Below are positions 8,171 through 17,376 of a stretch of 56,216 nt of DNA, one piece after another. This DNA is from a virus. Made by a program: the position numbers and the translations under genes. Below the pieces are notes generated by a model. It had not been told where the DNA came from. It searched no databases and saw nothing but the letters and a program-made list of their open reading frames with translations. Position 1 is the stretch's first letter; the number at the start of each line of letters is the position of its first letter. Location of the stretch: positions 1 to 56,216 of the IMG/VR virus record IMGVR_UViG_3300023174_002623; one strand, 5' to 3'.

Positions 8171-11100
8171 GTGGCAACAACAAATAAAACCTTTAGAACA
8201 AAACAAGGCATTACCTCAGAGGGAAATGTTGCTGTCACTGGAGAACTCACCGCTACTGGAGACGTAGTTGGACAATATTTAAGATCTTCTAATTCATCTG
8301 GTGATGAAGGCGGAGAGATACTTTTATATAAACCAGCAACAAATTCAACTATTGCTGGCACTGGCGTAACTATAGATATTTGGCAGAATAGACTTAGATT
8401 TTTTGAACAAGGTGGAACTGCCCGTGGATACTATCTTGATATTACTGCAGGTGGCGCTGGAGTAGGAACAAACCTGGCATCTGGTGGCGGAACAACAACA
8501 AATGCATTAACTATAGGAACTGGTTTATCTGGAACATCCTTTAATGGATCAGCAGCGGTAACAATAGCAATAGACTCTACTGTTGCAACAACATCTAGTA
8601 CACAAACACTTACAAATAAAACTATTAGTGGATCAAGCAACACTTTGAGCAATATTGCAAATGCTTCTTTAACTAATTCAAGTGTAACTGTTAATGGTAC
8701 ATCTATTGCTTTGGGTGCAAGTGGAACCGTAACTGTACCCATCTCCACAGGAGTATCTGGACTAGGAACTGGGGTAGCAACTGCACTAGCAGTTAATGTT
8801 GGTTCAGCAGGTGCACCACTAGTAAATGGCGGAGTACTTGGAACACCTTCTAGTGGAACATTAACCAATGCAACTGGCCTGCCTATATCTACAGGTGTAT
8901 CAGGATTGGGCACAGGAATTGCTACATTGCTTGGCACTCCATCATCTGCTAATTTAGCAGCAGCAATAACCGATGAAACTGGTTCAGGATCTTTAGTATT
9001 TGGTACAAGTCCATCACTAACAACACCAACAATTGGTGGAGGTGGTGCAAACTTCTCTGGATCAGTTTCTGGAACAACTAATGTAAGAGCATCATCTGCT
9101 GCTGGATCAACAACAATAACATTACCTGCAGTTACTGGTACAGTAATTACAACAGGAGATACAGGTACAGTTACATCAACAATAATTGCTAATGATACTA
9201 TTGTTAATGCAGACATTAATTCTTCTGCAGCAATTGCGGTATCTAAGTTAGCAGCATCTACAATATCAGGAGTAACTCTAGGAAGCAATCTAAATGCTTT
9301 AACTATAGGCACAGGATTATCTGGAACTTCTTATAATGGTTCATCTGCAGTCACAATAGCAATTGACTCAACGGTAGCAACTTTAACTGGAACTCAAACA
9401 TTAACTAATAAAACAGTAAACCTTACTAGCAATACTTTAACTGGAACTATTGCTCAGTTTAATACCGCTTTGTCAGATGCAGACTTTGCAACTTTAGCGG
9501 GTACTGAAACATTAACCAATAAGACACTAAGTGTTGATGATAATACAGTATCAGGCATTGCTGCATCAAGTTTTGTTTTATCAAATGCATCTGGAAATGT
9601 TGATGGGTCTGCAGCACAAAAGGCAATTCCTGCAGGAACTGTTGTTGGAACATCAGATTCCCAAACTCTTACCAATAAAACTCTTGGTTCATCAACAGCG
9701 CTAGGTGCAGATCTTTCTGCTGCAACATATAAGATTACAGGTCTTGGAACACCTACAGCATCAACAGATGCAGCAACAAAACAATATGTAGATGACGTTG
9801 CACAAGGCTTACACATACATCCATCAGTTGTTGCTGGAACTACAGCAAACCTAACTGCAACATATTCAAATGGAACTTCTGGTGTTGGAGCAACACTTAC
9901 AAACTCAGGAACTCTTGCTGCATTTTCAAGTGATGGAGTATCTCCAGCACAAAATGATAGAGTTCTTGTTAAAAATCAAACAACTCAACTTCAAAATGGT
10001 ATTTATACATTAACAACTGTTGGTAGCGCATCTGTTGCTTGGGTACTTACTCGTGCAACTGATATGGATCAGAGCGTTGAGATCGATGGTGGCGACTTTG
10101 TATTCGTAACTGGTGGAACAACTCTTGACAATACTGGTTGGGTGCAAACTGAAGTTGGAGTTGTTGTCGGAACAAACAATATAATCTTTACTCAATTCTC
10201 TGGTGCTGGAACCTATGCTGCTGGAAATGGATTAACACTTACAGGTAATACATTTACAATAAATACATCTATTACAGCAGACTTAAGCACAGCGCAAACT
10301 TTAACAAATAAAACATTAACAAGCCCAACTCTTACAACGCCATCAATTGGTGTTGCTACAGGAACTTCTTTCAACTCTATCACTGGTCTAAGTTCAAGCA
10401 CACCTATAGTAGATGGAACTGCTGCAGTTGGAACTGCTACTACAACTGCTCGTGCAGACCACGTTCACCCAACTGACACATCTAGGGCTGCAACTGCTGG
10501 AACACTAGCACAGTTTGCAGCAACTACTTCTGCACAACTAGCAGGAGTTATTTCAGATGAAACAGGATCTGGTGCTCTTGTATTTGCAACATCACCAACA
10601 TTAGTCACTCCTAGCATTGGAGTTGCTACAGGAACATCATTTAACAGCATAACTGGTTTAAGTTCTACTACACCTATAGTAGATGGAACTGCTGCAGTTG
10701 GAACTGCTACTACAACTGCTCGTGCAGACCACGTTCACCCAACTGACACATCTAGGGCTGCAACTGCTGGAACGCTTGCTCAGTTTGCTGCAACAACATC
10801 CGCACAATTAGCGGGAGTTATTTCTGATGAGACTGGTTCAGGTGCATTGGTATTTGCAACATCTCCTACACTTGTAACACCAACACTTGGAGTAGCATCT
10901 GCAACAAGTATAAACAAAGTAACAATAACAGCACCTGCTACAGCATCAACTTTAACAATTGCAGATGGTAAAACATTAACAGCATCAAATACATTAACAT
11001 TTAATGGTACAGATGCATCAACAGTTGCTTTTGGTACTGGTGGTACAGTTGCATATACAAACGTAGCAACATTATCATCTCTTTCTTCAATTGGTACAGT

Positions 11101-11545
11101 TACAGTTGGAACATGGAATGCTACAGCAATTGGACCAATTTATGGCGGTACAGGATTAACATCTTATACCACTGGAGATATTATTATTGCTTCAGCAACA
11201 AATACTTTATCAAAACTAGCAGCAGTAACTTCAGGATATGTATTAACATCAAATGGAGCAGGAACTGCACCATCATGGCAGGTAGCAAGCGGTGGTGGAG
11301 TATCTACCTCTGGTGGATCAACAATTACTGTTGCATCAGGAACTACTGTCCCACTTACAATTCAAAACAATGGCACTGGTAACTCATTTGTAGTTAACGA
11401 TGTGGCATCAGATACAACACCATTTGTTATTGATGCAAACGGAAGTGTTTTTATAGGTGGTTCAACTGTTGCAGGGCAGAATACTGGTGGACTAACTATT
11501 GGTGATAAAGACATTGAATTAATGAATATTATGGGTGCTTACTAG
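8171..11545 (+). CDS. Large repeat-rich tail fibre protein
   Basis: 1124 residues starting at GTG 8171, with an AGGG stretch 7 nt upstream lying in the loop of a small hairpin. N-terminus MATTNKTFRTKQGITSEG is related to the preceding fibre. The shaft contains many TLTNKT units and GVSGLGTG repeats, the same AGDRVLVKNQ-type domain (about residues 530-680), and two tandem 90-residue copies carrying ARADHVHPTDTSR and ISDETGSGALVFATSP. The C-terminal third (YGGTGLTSYTTGDII, then a cap region ending DKDIELMNIMGAY) resembles fibre ends near a trimerisation cap. It does not share the C-terminal domain of its paralogue, so the two fibres may bind different surfaces. Confidence 0.8.
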   Translation: MATTNKTFRTKQGITSEGNVAVTGELTATGDVVGQYLRSSNSSGDEGGEILLYKPATNSTIAGTGVTIDIWQNRLRFFEQGGTARGYYLDITAGGAGVGTNLASGGGTTTNALTIGTGLSGTSFNGSAAVTIAIDSTVATTSSTQTLTNKTISGSSNTLSNIANASLTNSSVTVNGTSIALGASGTVTVPISTGVSGLGTGVATALAVNVGSAGAPLVNGGVLGTPSSGTLTNATGLPISTGVSGLGTGIATLLGTPSSANLAAAITDETGSGSLVFGTSPSLTTPTIGGGGANFSGSVSGTTNVRASSAAGSTTITLPAVTGTVITTGDTGTVTSTIIANDTIVNADINSSAAIAVSKLAASTISGVTLGSNLNALTIGTGLSGTSYNGSSAVTIAIDSTVATLTGTQTLTNKTVNLTSNTLTGTIAQFNTALSDADFATLAGTETLTNKTLSVDDNTVSGIAASSFVLSNASGNVDGSAAQKAIPAGTVVGTSDSQTLTNKTLGSSTALGADLSAATYKITGLGTPTASTDAATKQYVDDVAQGLHIHPSVVAGTTANLTATYSNGTSGVGATLTNSGTLAAFSSDGVSPAQNDRVLVKNQTTQLQNGIYTLTTVGSASVAWVLTRATDMDQSVEIDGGDFVFVTGGTTLDNTGWVQTEVGVVVGTNNIIFTQFSGAGTYAAGNGLTLTGNTFTINTSITADLSTAQTLTNKTLTSPTLTTPSIGVATGTSFNSITGLSSSTPIVDGTAAVGTATTTARADHVHPTDTSRAATAGTLAQFAATTSAQLAGVISDETGSGALVFATSPTLVTPSIGVATGTSFNSITGLSSTTPIVDGTAAVGTATTTARADHVHPTDTSRAATAGTLAQFAATTSAQLAGVISDETGSGALVFATSPTLVTPTLGVASATSINKVTITAPATASTLTIADGKTLTASNTLTFNGTDASTVAFGTGGTVAYTNVATLSSLSSIGTVTVGTWNATAIGPIYGGTGLTSYTTGDIIIASATNTLSKLAAVTSGYVLTSNGAGTAPSWQVASGGGVSTSGGSTITVASGTTVPLTIQNNGTGNSFVVNDVASDTTPFVIDANGSVFIGGSTVAGQNTGGLTIGDKDIELMNIMGAY
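10343..10882 (+). repeat. Two tandem 270-bp repeats with a 104-bp identical core
   Basis: Copies at 10343-10612 and 10613-10882 encode near-identical 90-residue units. Bases 10400-10503 and 10670-10773 are identical over 104 nt. On both sides the copies encode almost the same protein with different synonymous codons. That pattern suggests an old duplication with recent recombination confined to the core. Confidence 0.85.
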
Positions 11546-11548
11546 TCC

Positions 11549-11575
11549 TAGCACTTTTGTTTTTAAAAAGTACTA
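11549..11575 (+). terminator. Possible weak terminator after the fibre gene
   Basis: TAGCACTTTT can pair with AAAAGTACTA, with one mismatch, just after the fibre stop. The stem is AT-rich and the run after it is not a clean T-tract, so this is tentative. Confidence 0.3.
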
Positions 11576-11632
11576 ACCTTAAACTTTATAGTTATACTTT
11601 TATTTTACGCTTATTTATAATATAAAATTGTG

Positions 11633-11641
11633 TGATATACT
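11633..11641 (+). promoter_or_regulatory. Extended -10 promoter of the RNR gene
   Basis: TGA-TATACT lies 61 nt before the ATG at 11703, in a 157-bp AT-rich intergenic stretch. It would give the reductase gene its own mRNA with a leader of about 55 nt. A second TATACT at 11593-11598 lacks the TGN extension. Confidence 0.55.
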
Positions 11642-11647
11642 TAGACT

Positions 11648-11666
11648 ACTTTACAAGATGTAAAGT
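11648..11666 (+). promoter_or_regulatory. Inverted repeat at the RNR transcription start
   Basis: ACTTTACA and TGTAAAGT form a perfect 8-bp inverted repeat around AGA, starting 7 nt after the -10. It could be an operator or a 5'-terminal mRNA hairpin. It does not match the NrdR box consensus as I know it. Confidence 0.55.
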
Positions 11667-11702
11667 TCTATTGTTATTTTTATTGAAAGGTTTACAAATT
11701 AA

Positions 11703-13730
11703 ATGTCAGATATCTTTTCTTTTCGTTTATTAGATGATTTTATTGCAAAATATAAAGAGGTTGAGCCACCATTTGGATTCACAGATGCGGGTGGAAACTC
11801 TTTGGGTGAAATCACATTTATACGTACCTATTCTCGTGTAAAGGAAGACGGAACAAAAGAACGCTGGCATGAGGTTTGTAAGCGTGTAATTGAGGGTATG
11901 TACTCAGTTCAAAAGAACCATGCAAAAGAAAATCGTTTACCATGGAATGACAACAAGGCTCAGAAGTCTGCACAAGAGGCATATGAGCGCATGTTTAATT
12001 TAAAGTGGACTCCACCAGGCCGCGGTATGTGGACATTTGGTACTCCAATGACTATGGAGAAGAAGAACTCAGCAGCACTTCAAAACTGTGCAATGGTATC
12101 TACTCGTGATATTGAAAGAAATGATCCTGGTGCATTATTTGCATGGGTTATGGACGCATTAATGCTTGGCATTGGTGTTGGCTTTGATACCGTTGGAGCA
12201 GAAAAAGAATATCCTATTTATGCACCAACAGAACCAGTCTCTATCTATGAAGTACCAGATACTCGTGAAGGCTGGGTAGAATCAGTTAGATTTTTGCTTA
12301 ATTCATTCCTAAGACCAAACCAGAATATTCAGGAGTTTGACTACTCTCTAGTGCGTCCGCTAGGTGCCCCTATTAAGGGCTTTGGAGGCGTTGCAAGCGG
12401 TCCACAGCCATTGATTGACCTTCACTCACGTATTCGTAAAGTTATCGGTGGCAGGGCAGGAGAGAAGTTAGATTCTCGTGCAATTACAGATATTATTAAT
12501 CTTATTGGTACATGTGTTGTTTCTGGAAATGTTCGTCGTTCTGCAACACTTGCTTTGGGTGCACCAGGAGATGAAGATTTTATTAATCTAAAAAATGCAG
12601 AGGCATTCCCTGAAAGAAATTCATTTGATCCAACAAATCCAGGATGGGCATGGATGTCTAATAATTCTATTTCTGCAACTGTAGGAATGGACTATGAAAA
12701 ATATACAGATTTAATTGTTGATAATGGAGAGCCAGGTTTTATTTGGCTTGATGTTGCTCGCAATTATGGTCGACTAAAAGATCCAGCAGACGGTAAAGAC
12801 TACCGTGTTATGGGCTTCAATCCTTGTGCGGAGCAGCCATTGGAATCATACGAACTTTGTACACTTGTAGAAGTGCACTTAAATCGTCATGAAACCAAGG
12901 AGGACTTCCTCAAGACATTGAAGTTTGCATATCTTTACGGAAAGACTGTAACTCTTCTTCCAACACATTGGCAGCAGACAAACGGCATCATGCAACGTAA
13001 TCGTCGTATTGGAACATCTCTAACAGGCATTGCATCTTTTGCAGACGAAAGAGGACTTCCAACAACTCGTGAGTGGATGGATGAAGGATACGAAAAGATT
13101 CGTCACTATGACCATAAGTATTCAGAGTGGCTCTGTGTTCGTGAATCAATTCGTGTAACAACTGTAAAGCCATCAGGGTCAGTATCAATTCTTTCTGGAG
13201 CAACACCTGGAGTTCACTGGGGACCAGGAGGAGAATATTTCCTACGTGCTATTAGATTTGGTGAAACAGATCCAATGCTACATTTATTTAAGGCTGCAGG
13301 ATACAAGATTGAAAAAGATGTTGTATCTGCAAATACACAGGTTGTATATTTCCCAGTTCATTCAGGACACCCACGTTCTGAAAAAGATGTAACATTATTT
13401 GAAAAGATTGCTCTTGCTGCAACTGCTCAAAAATATTGGTCAGATAATGGTGTTTCTGTAACATTATCATTTGACAAAGAAACAGAGTCAAAGCATGTTG
13501 CTCCAGCACTTCACATGTATGAGGGCCAACTCAAGGCGGTATCATTCTTGCCAATGGGAAATAAAGTATATCCTCAACAGCCGTATACTCAAATTACAAG
13601 AGATGAATATGCTGATTATCTGGGTCAAATTAAGAAGATTAACTGGTCTGCTATTTATGACGGGGTAGATAATCTTGAGGCTCTTGGAGAAAACTACTGT
13701 ACAACAGATGTGTGCGAAATAAAACTGTAA
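11703..13730 (+). CDS. nrdJ: Adenosylcobalamin-dependent (class II) ribonucleotide reductase
   Basis: 675 residues, monomeric RTPR type. It reduces ribonucleoside triphosphates to deoxy forms using coenzyme B12, with no oxygen needed and no second subunit. Compared with the Lactobacillus leichmannii enzyme the key residues are all present: Cys129 (NCAMVSTRD), Asn373, Cys375 and Glu377 in FNPCAEQPL, Cys386 eleven residues later, and the C-terminal shuttle pair Cys666/Cys671 in YCTTDVCEIKL. The segment VKPSGSVSILSGATPG is also family-typical. It is somewhat shorter than the bacterial protein (739). GAAAGG lies 12 nt before the ATG. The gene is inserted between two adhesion genes rather than with the replication genes, and has its own promoter, suggesting transfer as a self-contained unit. 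It supplies dNTPs for phage replication. Confidence 0.94.
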   Translation: MSDIFSFRLLDDFIAKYKEVEPPFGFTDAGGNSLGEITFIRTYSRVKEDGTKERWHEVCKRVIEGMYSVQKNHAKENRLPWNDNKAQKSAQEAYERMFNLKWTPPGRGMWTFGTPMTMEKKNSAALQNCAMVSTRDIERNDPGALFAWVMDALMLGIGVGFDTVGAEKEYPIYAPTEPVSIYEVPDTREGWVESVRFLLNSFLRPNQNIQEFDYSLVRPLGAPIKGFGGVASGPQPLIDLHSRIRKVIGGRAGEKLDSRAITDIINLIGTCVVSGNVRRSATLALGAPGDEDFINLKNAEAFPERNSFDPTNPGWAWMSNNSISATVGMDYEKYTDLIVDNGEPGFIWLDVARNYGRLKDPADGKDYRVMGFNPCAEQPLESYELCTLVEVHLNRHETKEDFLKTLKFAYLYGKTVTLLPTHWQQTNGIMQRNRRIGTSLTGIASFADERGLPTTREWMDEGYEKIRHYDHKYSEWLCVRESIRVTTVKPSGSVSILSGATPGVHWGPGGEYFLRAIRFGETDPMLHLFKAAGYKIEKDVVSANTQVVYFPVHSGHPRSEKDVTLFEKIALAATAQKYWSDNGVSVTLSFDKETESKHVAPALHMYEGQLKAVSFLPMGNKVYPQQPYTQITRDEYADYLGQIKKINWSAIYDGVDNLEALGENYCTTDVCEIKL

Positions 13731-13732
13731 AA

Positions 13733-13741
13733 TGCTATAAT
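13733..13741 (+). promoter_or_regulatory. Extended -10 promoter
   Basis: TGC-TATAAT begins 3 nt after the RNR stop. GGAG follows at 13751-13754, 4 nt before ATG 13759, so the short leader should keep its ribosome site. Confidence 0.55.
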
Positions 13742-13758
13742 AAAGGCTAAGGAGTAAC

Positions 13759-16662
13759 ATGTCTCAGCCGTCTAATTTATATGCAGAAAAGATCTATTCA
13801 GAGCATCCCACAGTCATGTGGGCTCTGGATGATCAGGCAGATTATATTACTTTAATTACAGAAAACCAAAGAGATATACGTAATGGTTGGACTGTAACAG
13901 GAGCATCAGTTACCTCTGGATCTGCCATAACTACTGAACCATTCCAGGATAGTTTTACAACGCTTGTAAATGGTTCTGCATCAACAAGTACTGTTACATT
14001 AATTAGTCCAGACTTAGTAAACTTTCAAGACATGAATTCAGACCTTGGGTCTTTATCTGTTGGTACATATTTTTATTCTGAGAGTCCATACTTAACTTCA
14101 GTTCAAGTCGGTATTAGATATATTGATACCACTACATCTTTGCCAGTAGAAGATTTAGAAACTTTTACAACTTCCATATTTCAATCATGGAGTTTTGTTT
14201 CTGGAACATTTGATTTTGTAAATGAAAATACAAACTTTCAAGTAATTATAAAATTTAACTACGACTCTGGTGGAATTGCTGGAGACTACGACTTCTATCT
14301 TAATGGAATAACTGCAGGACAGTGGTCAGAAGAATTTAACGCTACATCTTTAGGAATTGAGTCTATTCCCTTTCCATCAAACATTGCTATAACTGCAACA
14401 GATGCAGTTCAAGCCGATCCGTATGGACTTGCTGGAGAAGTTGGATATTATATTGTAGAAAACAATTCTCTTCTTGCAAGAAATAGCGGAGTACCAATGG
14501 TATTTGGTGCAACCAATATTACAAGAATAACTCCAAACTCCAATAATAGACCATCTCTTATTGTTCCAGGAAAAGGATTCTTAAACAAGAGTGGACAGTA
14601 TAAAGAATACACTGTTGAGTTCTGGGCAAGAATTAATTCAAATACATATGATGCTAAAAAAATATTTGGTCCAATTGCATCTACAGATGGTTTGTATGTT
14701 GAGGCTGGATTCCTAACACTTGTCATAGGCCAAGAGTTTGCTTCTCACTTTGTTGGTGAGTGGTTTAGACCAATGCTTATTCACGTTAGAGTAATTAGAA
14801 ATAATGCAACGGTACTTGTAAACGGAGAAGAAGTAATAAATCTTCCAATTAATACAGATACTTTAAACCTTCCTGATATATTAGATGCATTTGGAGATAG
14901 TCAAGACTGGCTTGGCTTCTATGCATATACAGATGTAACACCGATTGAGATTGACTGTGTTGCAATATATCCTTATTCTGTTGCAATTAATATTGCAAAG
15001 CGCAGATGGGTATATGGACAAGGAGTATCTTCAGCAGAAGAAATAAACTCTTCTTACGGCGGAACATCTGCCTTTATTGATTATTCATTTGCTGACTACA
15101 CATCAAACTATAACTATCCAGATTTTGCACAGTGGGATCAGGGAACATTTGACAATCTAACAACTACTTCAACTTCCCTAACTACACCACAGTACTCTCT
15201 TCCAGAGATAGGCCTAGACTCAAAAACTCTTGCAGAACTATATGCAGATAATAAGGATATACAGGATCCACTAGACTATAATTTTATAACCTTTAGACCA
15301 AATAATACATGGAACTCAGATAGATGTTATTTTAATTTCCCAAACTTCAATCTTTTAAATGACTCAATAGATACTATCTATGGTGTATTTTCTTCAGACG
15401 ATCTTGCCTCTGAAGAGACCTTGTTTAAGATCTATAACCCGCTTACTGGAAATTATTTTAGTATAAGAAAAGATTTAGATGAAATACACTATTACCTATA
15501 TTTTAATGGAGTAGAAGAAGAAATTTACACAAGCAATATTATTGTTTCTGATGAAAAATTTGCTGCAGGAATTCAAATTAAAACATTAGTAGAATACTTT
15601 GGCGGAAATGTTTCTTCTTTCTTTGGAAATCAAAATGGGCTAAAGATGTATGTTGGAGGAGAAGCAGACGGAATATACCAGTTTACTGGAAAGATATATT
15701 CTATTGGTATTGCAAGCCCATACAATGCTTTAGAACTATCTGATCATTTTGAAGATAACGGAACAGCAATCTTAGATAGTTATCTTGCAACAGGATCAGC
15801 AGAATCAGCAAATGCAATAGCCTTGCTTGAACATACCGCAAGTTACACTTTGTTACCACTTCAGGCATACGGTTCTTACTTCTTAGATATTGGAGTTTCG
15901 GGGTATTGGGAAGACTATATGCCTCTTTCTTATTTTGCACAATATGTAACAAATGATGTAGGAAATCAATATTACGATTTAGACTTCTTACAGTTTAACC
16001 TTGGATATCCAGCACCAACAAAATTAGCAGAATATGAAACTGTTGGATCCTGGACATACGAACAATTACAAGAAGAATACTCTCATCCACTTCATAGAAC
16101 ATATTTACAACTAGATAGCACACTTTTTACTGGTTGGAATAATTATGAAGACATGTCTCAAAGAGCAGAAAAATATTATGAATATGATACAGCAGATGCA
16201 TCAATAAGAAGTTACCTAACATTTCAATATATTGTAGAAGGTGCTAATGCACCTCAAAGTGATTTTACAACAACAGAGCCAGCAAGAGAAGGTGGAATTC
16301 TTGATATGGACTCTTATCCAGACTGGCTTTCAACAAAGTTTGAGGTTTTAGATAATACAATTATTTATCCAACAAAAACTGTTGATTTTAACGAACTTGC
16401 TTTGGTCTATCATCTTGATTTTAATATTCGTGGTATCTTAAAAAAACCAATTCAACTAAGAAGGTTGGAACTTGCATCTCAAGCATTTAATGATAACTCA
16501 TTTAACCCAGTTGGAACAAGATTTGGAGCAGACCTATTCCCTTATACAAGGTCGGGACTTTATTATGACTATAAAGCAAAGAATCCATTTAGCATTTATA
16601 AATCAAGCACTCCTTATCTTTACTTAAATAGAAACTCTGGCGTAGAGGTTTGGCAGTTTTGA
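13759..16662 (+). CDS. LamG/jelly-roll minor tail (adhesion) protein
   Basis: 967 residues. After an N-terminal module (PTVMWALDDQADYITL) come beta-rich regions. A concanavalin/LamG-like domain spans about residues 275-420: KEYTVEFWARINSNTYDAKK, then IHVRVIRNNATVLVNGEE and DCVAIYPYSVAINIAKRR. A second similar segment lies near 500-660 (NPLTGNYFSIRKD, MYVGGEADGIYQFTGKIYSIGIA). Such domains bind carbohydrates in phage tail adhesins. The ORF ends in TTT-TGA; a +1 slip there would continue directly into the next frame and lengthen the protein by about 235 residues. Long proteins of this kind lie near portal genes in other phages, where they serve as peripheral adhesins. Receptor specificity is unknown. 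Confidence 0.72.
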   Translation: MSQPSNLYAEKIYSEHPTVMWALDDQADYITLITENQRDIRNGWTVTGASVTSGSAITTEPFQDSFTTLVNGSASTSTVTLISPDLVNFQDMNSDLGSLSVGTYFYSESPYLTSVQVGIRYIDTTTSLPVEDLETFTTSIFQSWSFVSGTFDFVNENTNFQVIIKFNYDSGGIAGDYDFYLNGITAGQWSEEFNATSLGIESIPFPSNIAITATDAVQADPYGLAGEVGYYIVENNSLLARNSGVPMVFGATNITRITPNSNNRPSLIVPGKGFLNKSGQYKEYTVEFWARINSNTYDAKKIFGPIASTDGLYVEAGFLTLVIGQEFASHFVGEWFRPMLIHVRVIRNNATVLVNGEEVINLPINTDTLNLPDILDAFGDSQDWLGFYAYTDVTPIEIDCVAIYPYSVAINIAKRRWVYGQGVSSAEEINSSYGGTSAFIDYSFADYTSNYNYPDFAQWDQGTFDNLTTTSTSLTTPQYSLPEIGLDSKTLAELYADNKDIQDPLDYNFITFRPNNTWNSDRCYFNFPNFNLLNDSIDTIYGVFSSDDLASEETLFKIYNPLTGNYFSIRKDLDEIHYYLYFNGVEEEIYTSNIIVSDEKFAAGIQIKTLVEYFGGNVSSFFGNQNGLKMYVGGEADGIYQFTGKIYSIGIASPYNALELSDHFEDNGTAILDSYLATGSAESANAIALLEHTASYTLLPLQAYGSYFLDIGVSGYWEDYMPLSYFAQYVTNDVGNQYYDLDFLQFNLGYPAPTKLAEYETVGSWTYEQLQEEYSHPLHRTYLQLDSTLFTGWNNYEDMSQRAEKYYEYDTADASIRSYLTFQYIVEGANAPQSDFTTTEPAREGGILDMDSYPDWLSTKFEVLDNTIIYPTKTVDFNELALVYHLDFNIRGILKKPIQLRRLELASQAFNDNSFNPVGTRFGADLFPYTRSGLYYDYKAKNPFSIYKSSTPYLYLNRNSGVEVWQF
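16657..16662 (+). promoter_or_regulatory. Candidate +1 frameshift site TTT-TGA
   Basis: In the upstream frame TTT is followed by stop TGA. Slipping forward one base re-reads TTT and continues as GAT-CCT-TTG in the frame of the next ORF, giving WQF-DPLVSRG. A Phe or Leu codon followed by UGA is the known design of the prfB +1 site. No well-placed internal Shine-Dalgarno is seen; AGAGG is 8 nt upstream of the TTT. Confidence 0.4.
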
Positions 16663-16666
16663 TCCT

Positions 16667-17365
16667 TTGGTAAGTCGTGGCATAGCAGTGCCAATTAATC
16701 AGAATGAAGCAGACAACTATAGAATATCTGCAGCACAAATATGGATGAGATATGATCAAGATGCTTTCCCTTTAACACCAGTAGAAATATTTGAAATAGA
16801 GTACAAAGCAGATACAATCAAGTTCTACCTTGTTGCAGATAATTCAGAGGGAACAAGAGCAAGAATATATGCAACAAGTGTATTGACCAATACGGCCTAT
16901 AATGGAATTTCTTATTTCTTAAATGGATCTATTGTAAGAGAGCCAGTTCTAACAATTAAAGAATGGGCAGTCCTGGGACTAGCGTTTAGCACAGCACTTA
17001 ACTTTGATTTATTTATTGGCGGAATCAATTTAAGTGGGCCTCTTGTATTTAATAATATTTCCTACTATCAGGCAAATAGCCTTCAGCAGGTTCAAGCAAA
17101 CTTAACTAGACCATGGCTAAGGATTGAAACAGACGGAGTAACTAACTTTGACTGGCAGTATTGGCTTAATAACTTTACTTGGGAAGGCGTTCTTGTTATT
17201 TCTTCATCAGACCTATATGGAGTTTCACCTTCAGATGTGTATAAAACTTATATTGGAACTAATAAGATTATTATTGATGATGAAGAAGGAATGATATTTG
17301 ATGCAGATAGGCTTAAGGTGTATAATGACACAACTTGGACAATTAGGCTAGGGTCAGCCGTTTAA
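16667..17365 (+). CDS. LamG-like tail protein or frameshifted extension of the preceding gene
   Basis: 232 residues if translated from TTG 16667, which has no Shine-Dalgarno and lies 4 nt after the preceding stop. The frame is open further upstream, so no natural gene start is evident. The sequence is beta-rich and jelly-roll-like: VEIFEIEYKADTIKFYLVAD, ARIYATSVL, a YFLNGSIV-type strand, then WAVLGLAFSTALNFDLFIGG. It looks like a further lectin-like domain of the same adhesin. It may be reached by +1 frameshifting at 16657, by translational coupling, or it may have been split by a mutation or sequencing error. It ends just before the promoter of the portal operon. Confidence 0.6.
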   Translation: MVSRGIAVPINQNEADNYRISAAQIWMRYDQDAFPLTPVEIFEIEYKADTIKFYLVADNSEGTRARIYATSVLTNTAYNGISYFLNGSIVREPVLTIKEWAVLGLAFSTALNFDLFIGGINLSGPLVFNNISYYQANSLQQVQANLTRPWLRIETDGVTNFDWQYWLNNFTWEGVLVISSSDLYGVSPSDVYKTYIGTNKIIIDDEEGMIFDADRLKVYNDTTWTIRLGSAV

Positions 17366-17367
17366 TC

Positions 17368-17376
17368 TGGTATACT
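17368..17376 (+). promoter_or_regulatory. Extended -10 promoter, leaderless type
   Basis: TGG-TATACT ends 7 nt before ATG 17384 with no Shine-Dalgarno. It should start the portal operon. Confidence 0.6.

Noticed and set aside
8431-9312. Long open frame (293 codons) on the - strand inside the large fibre gene
   Set aside because: It mirrors a Thr/Ser/Val-rich repeat gene with strongly biased codons, has no ribosome site, and its Val/Pro/Asp-rich product looks like an antisense translation of the fibre repeats.
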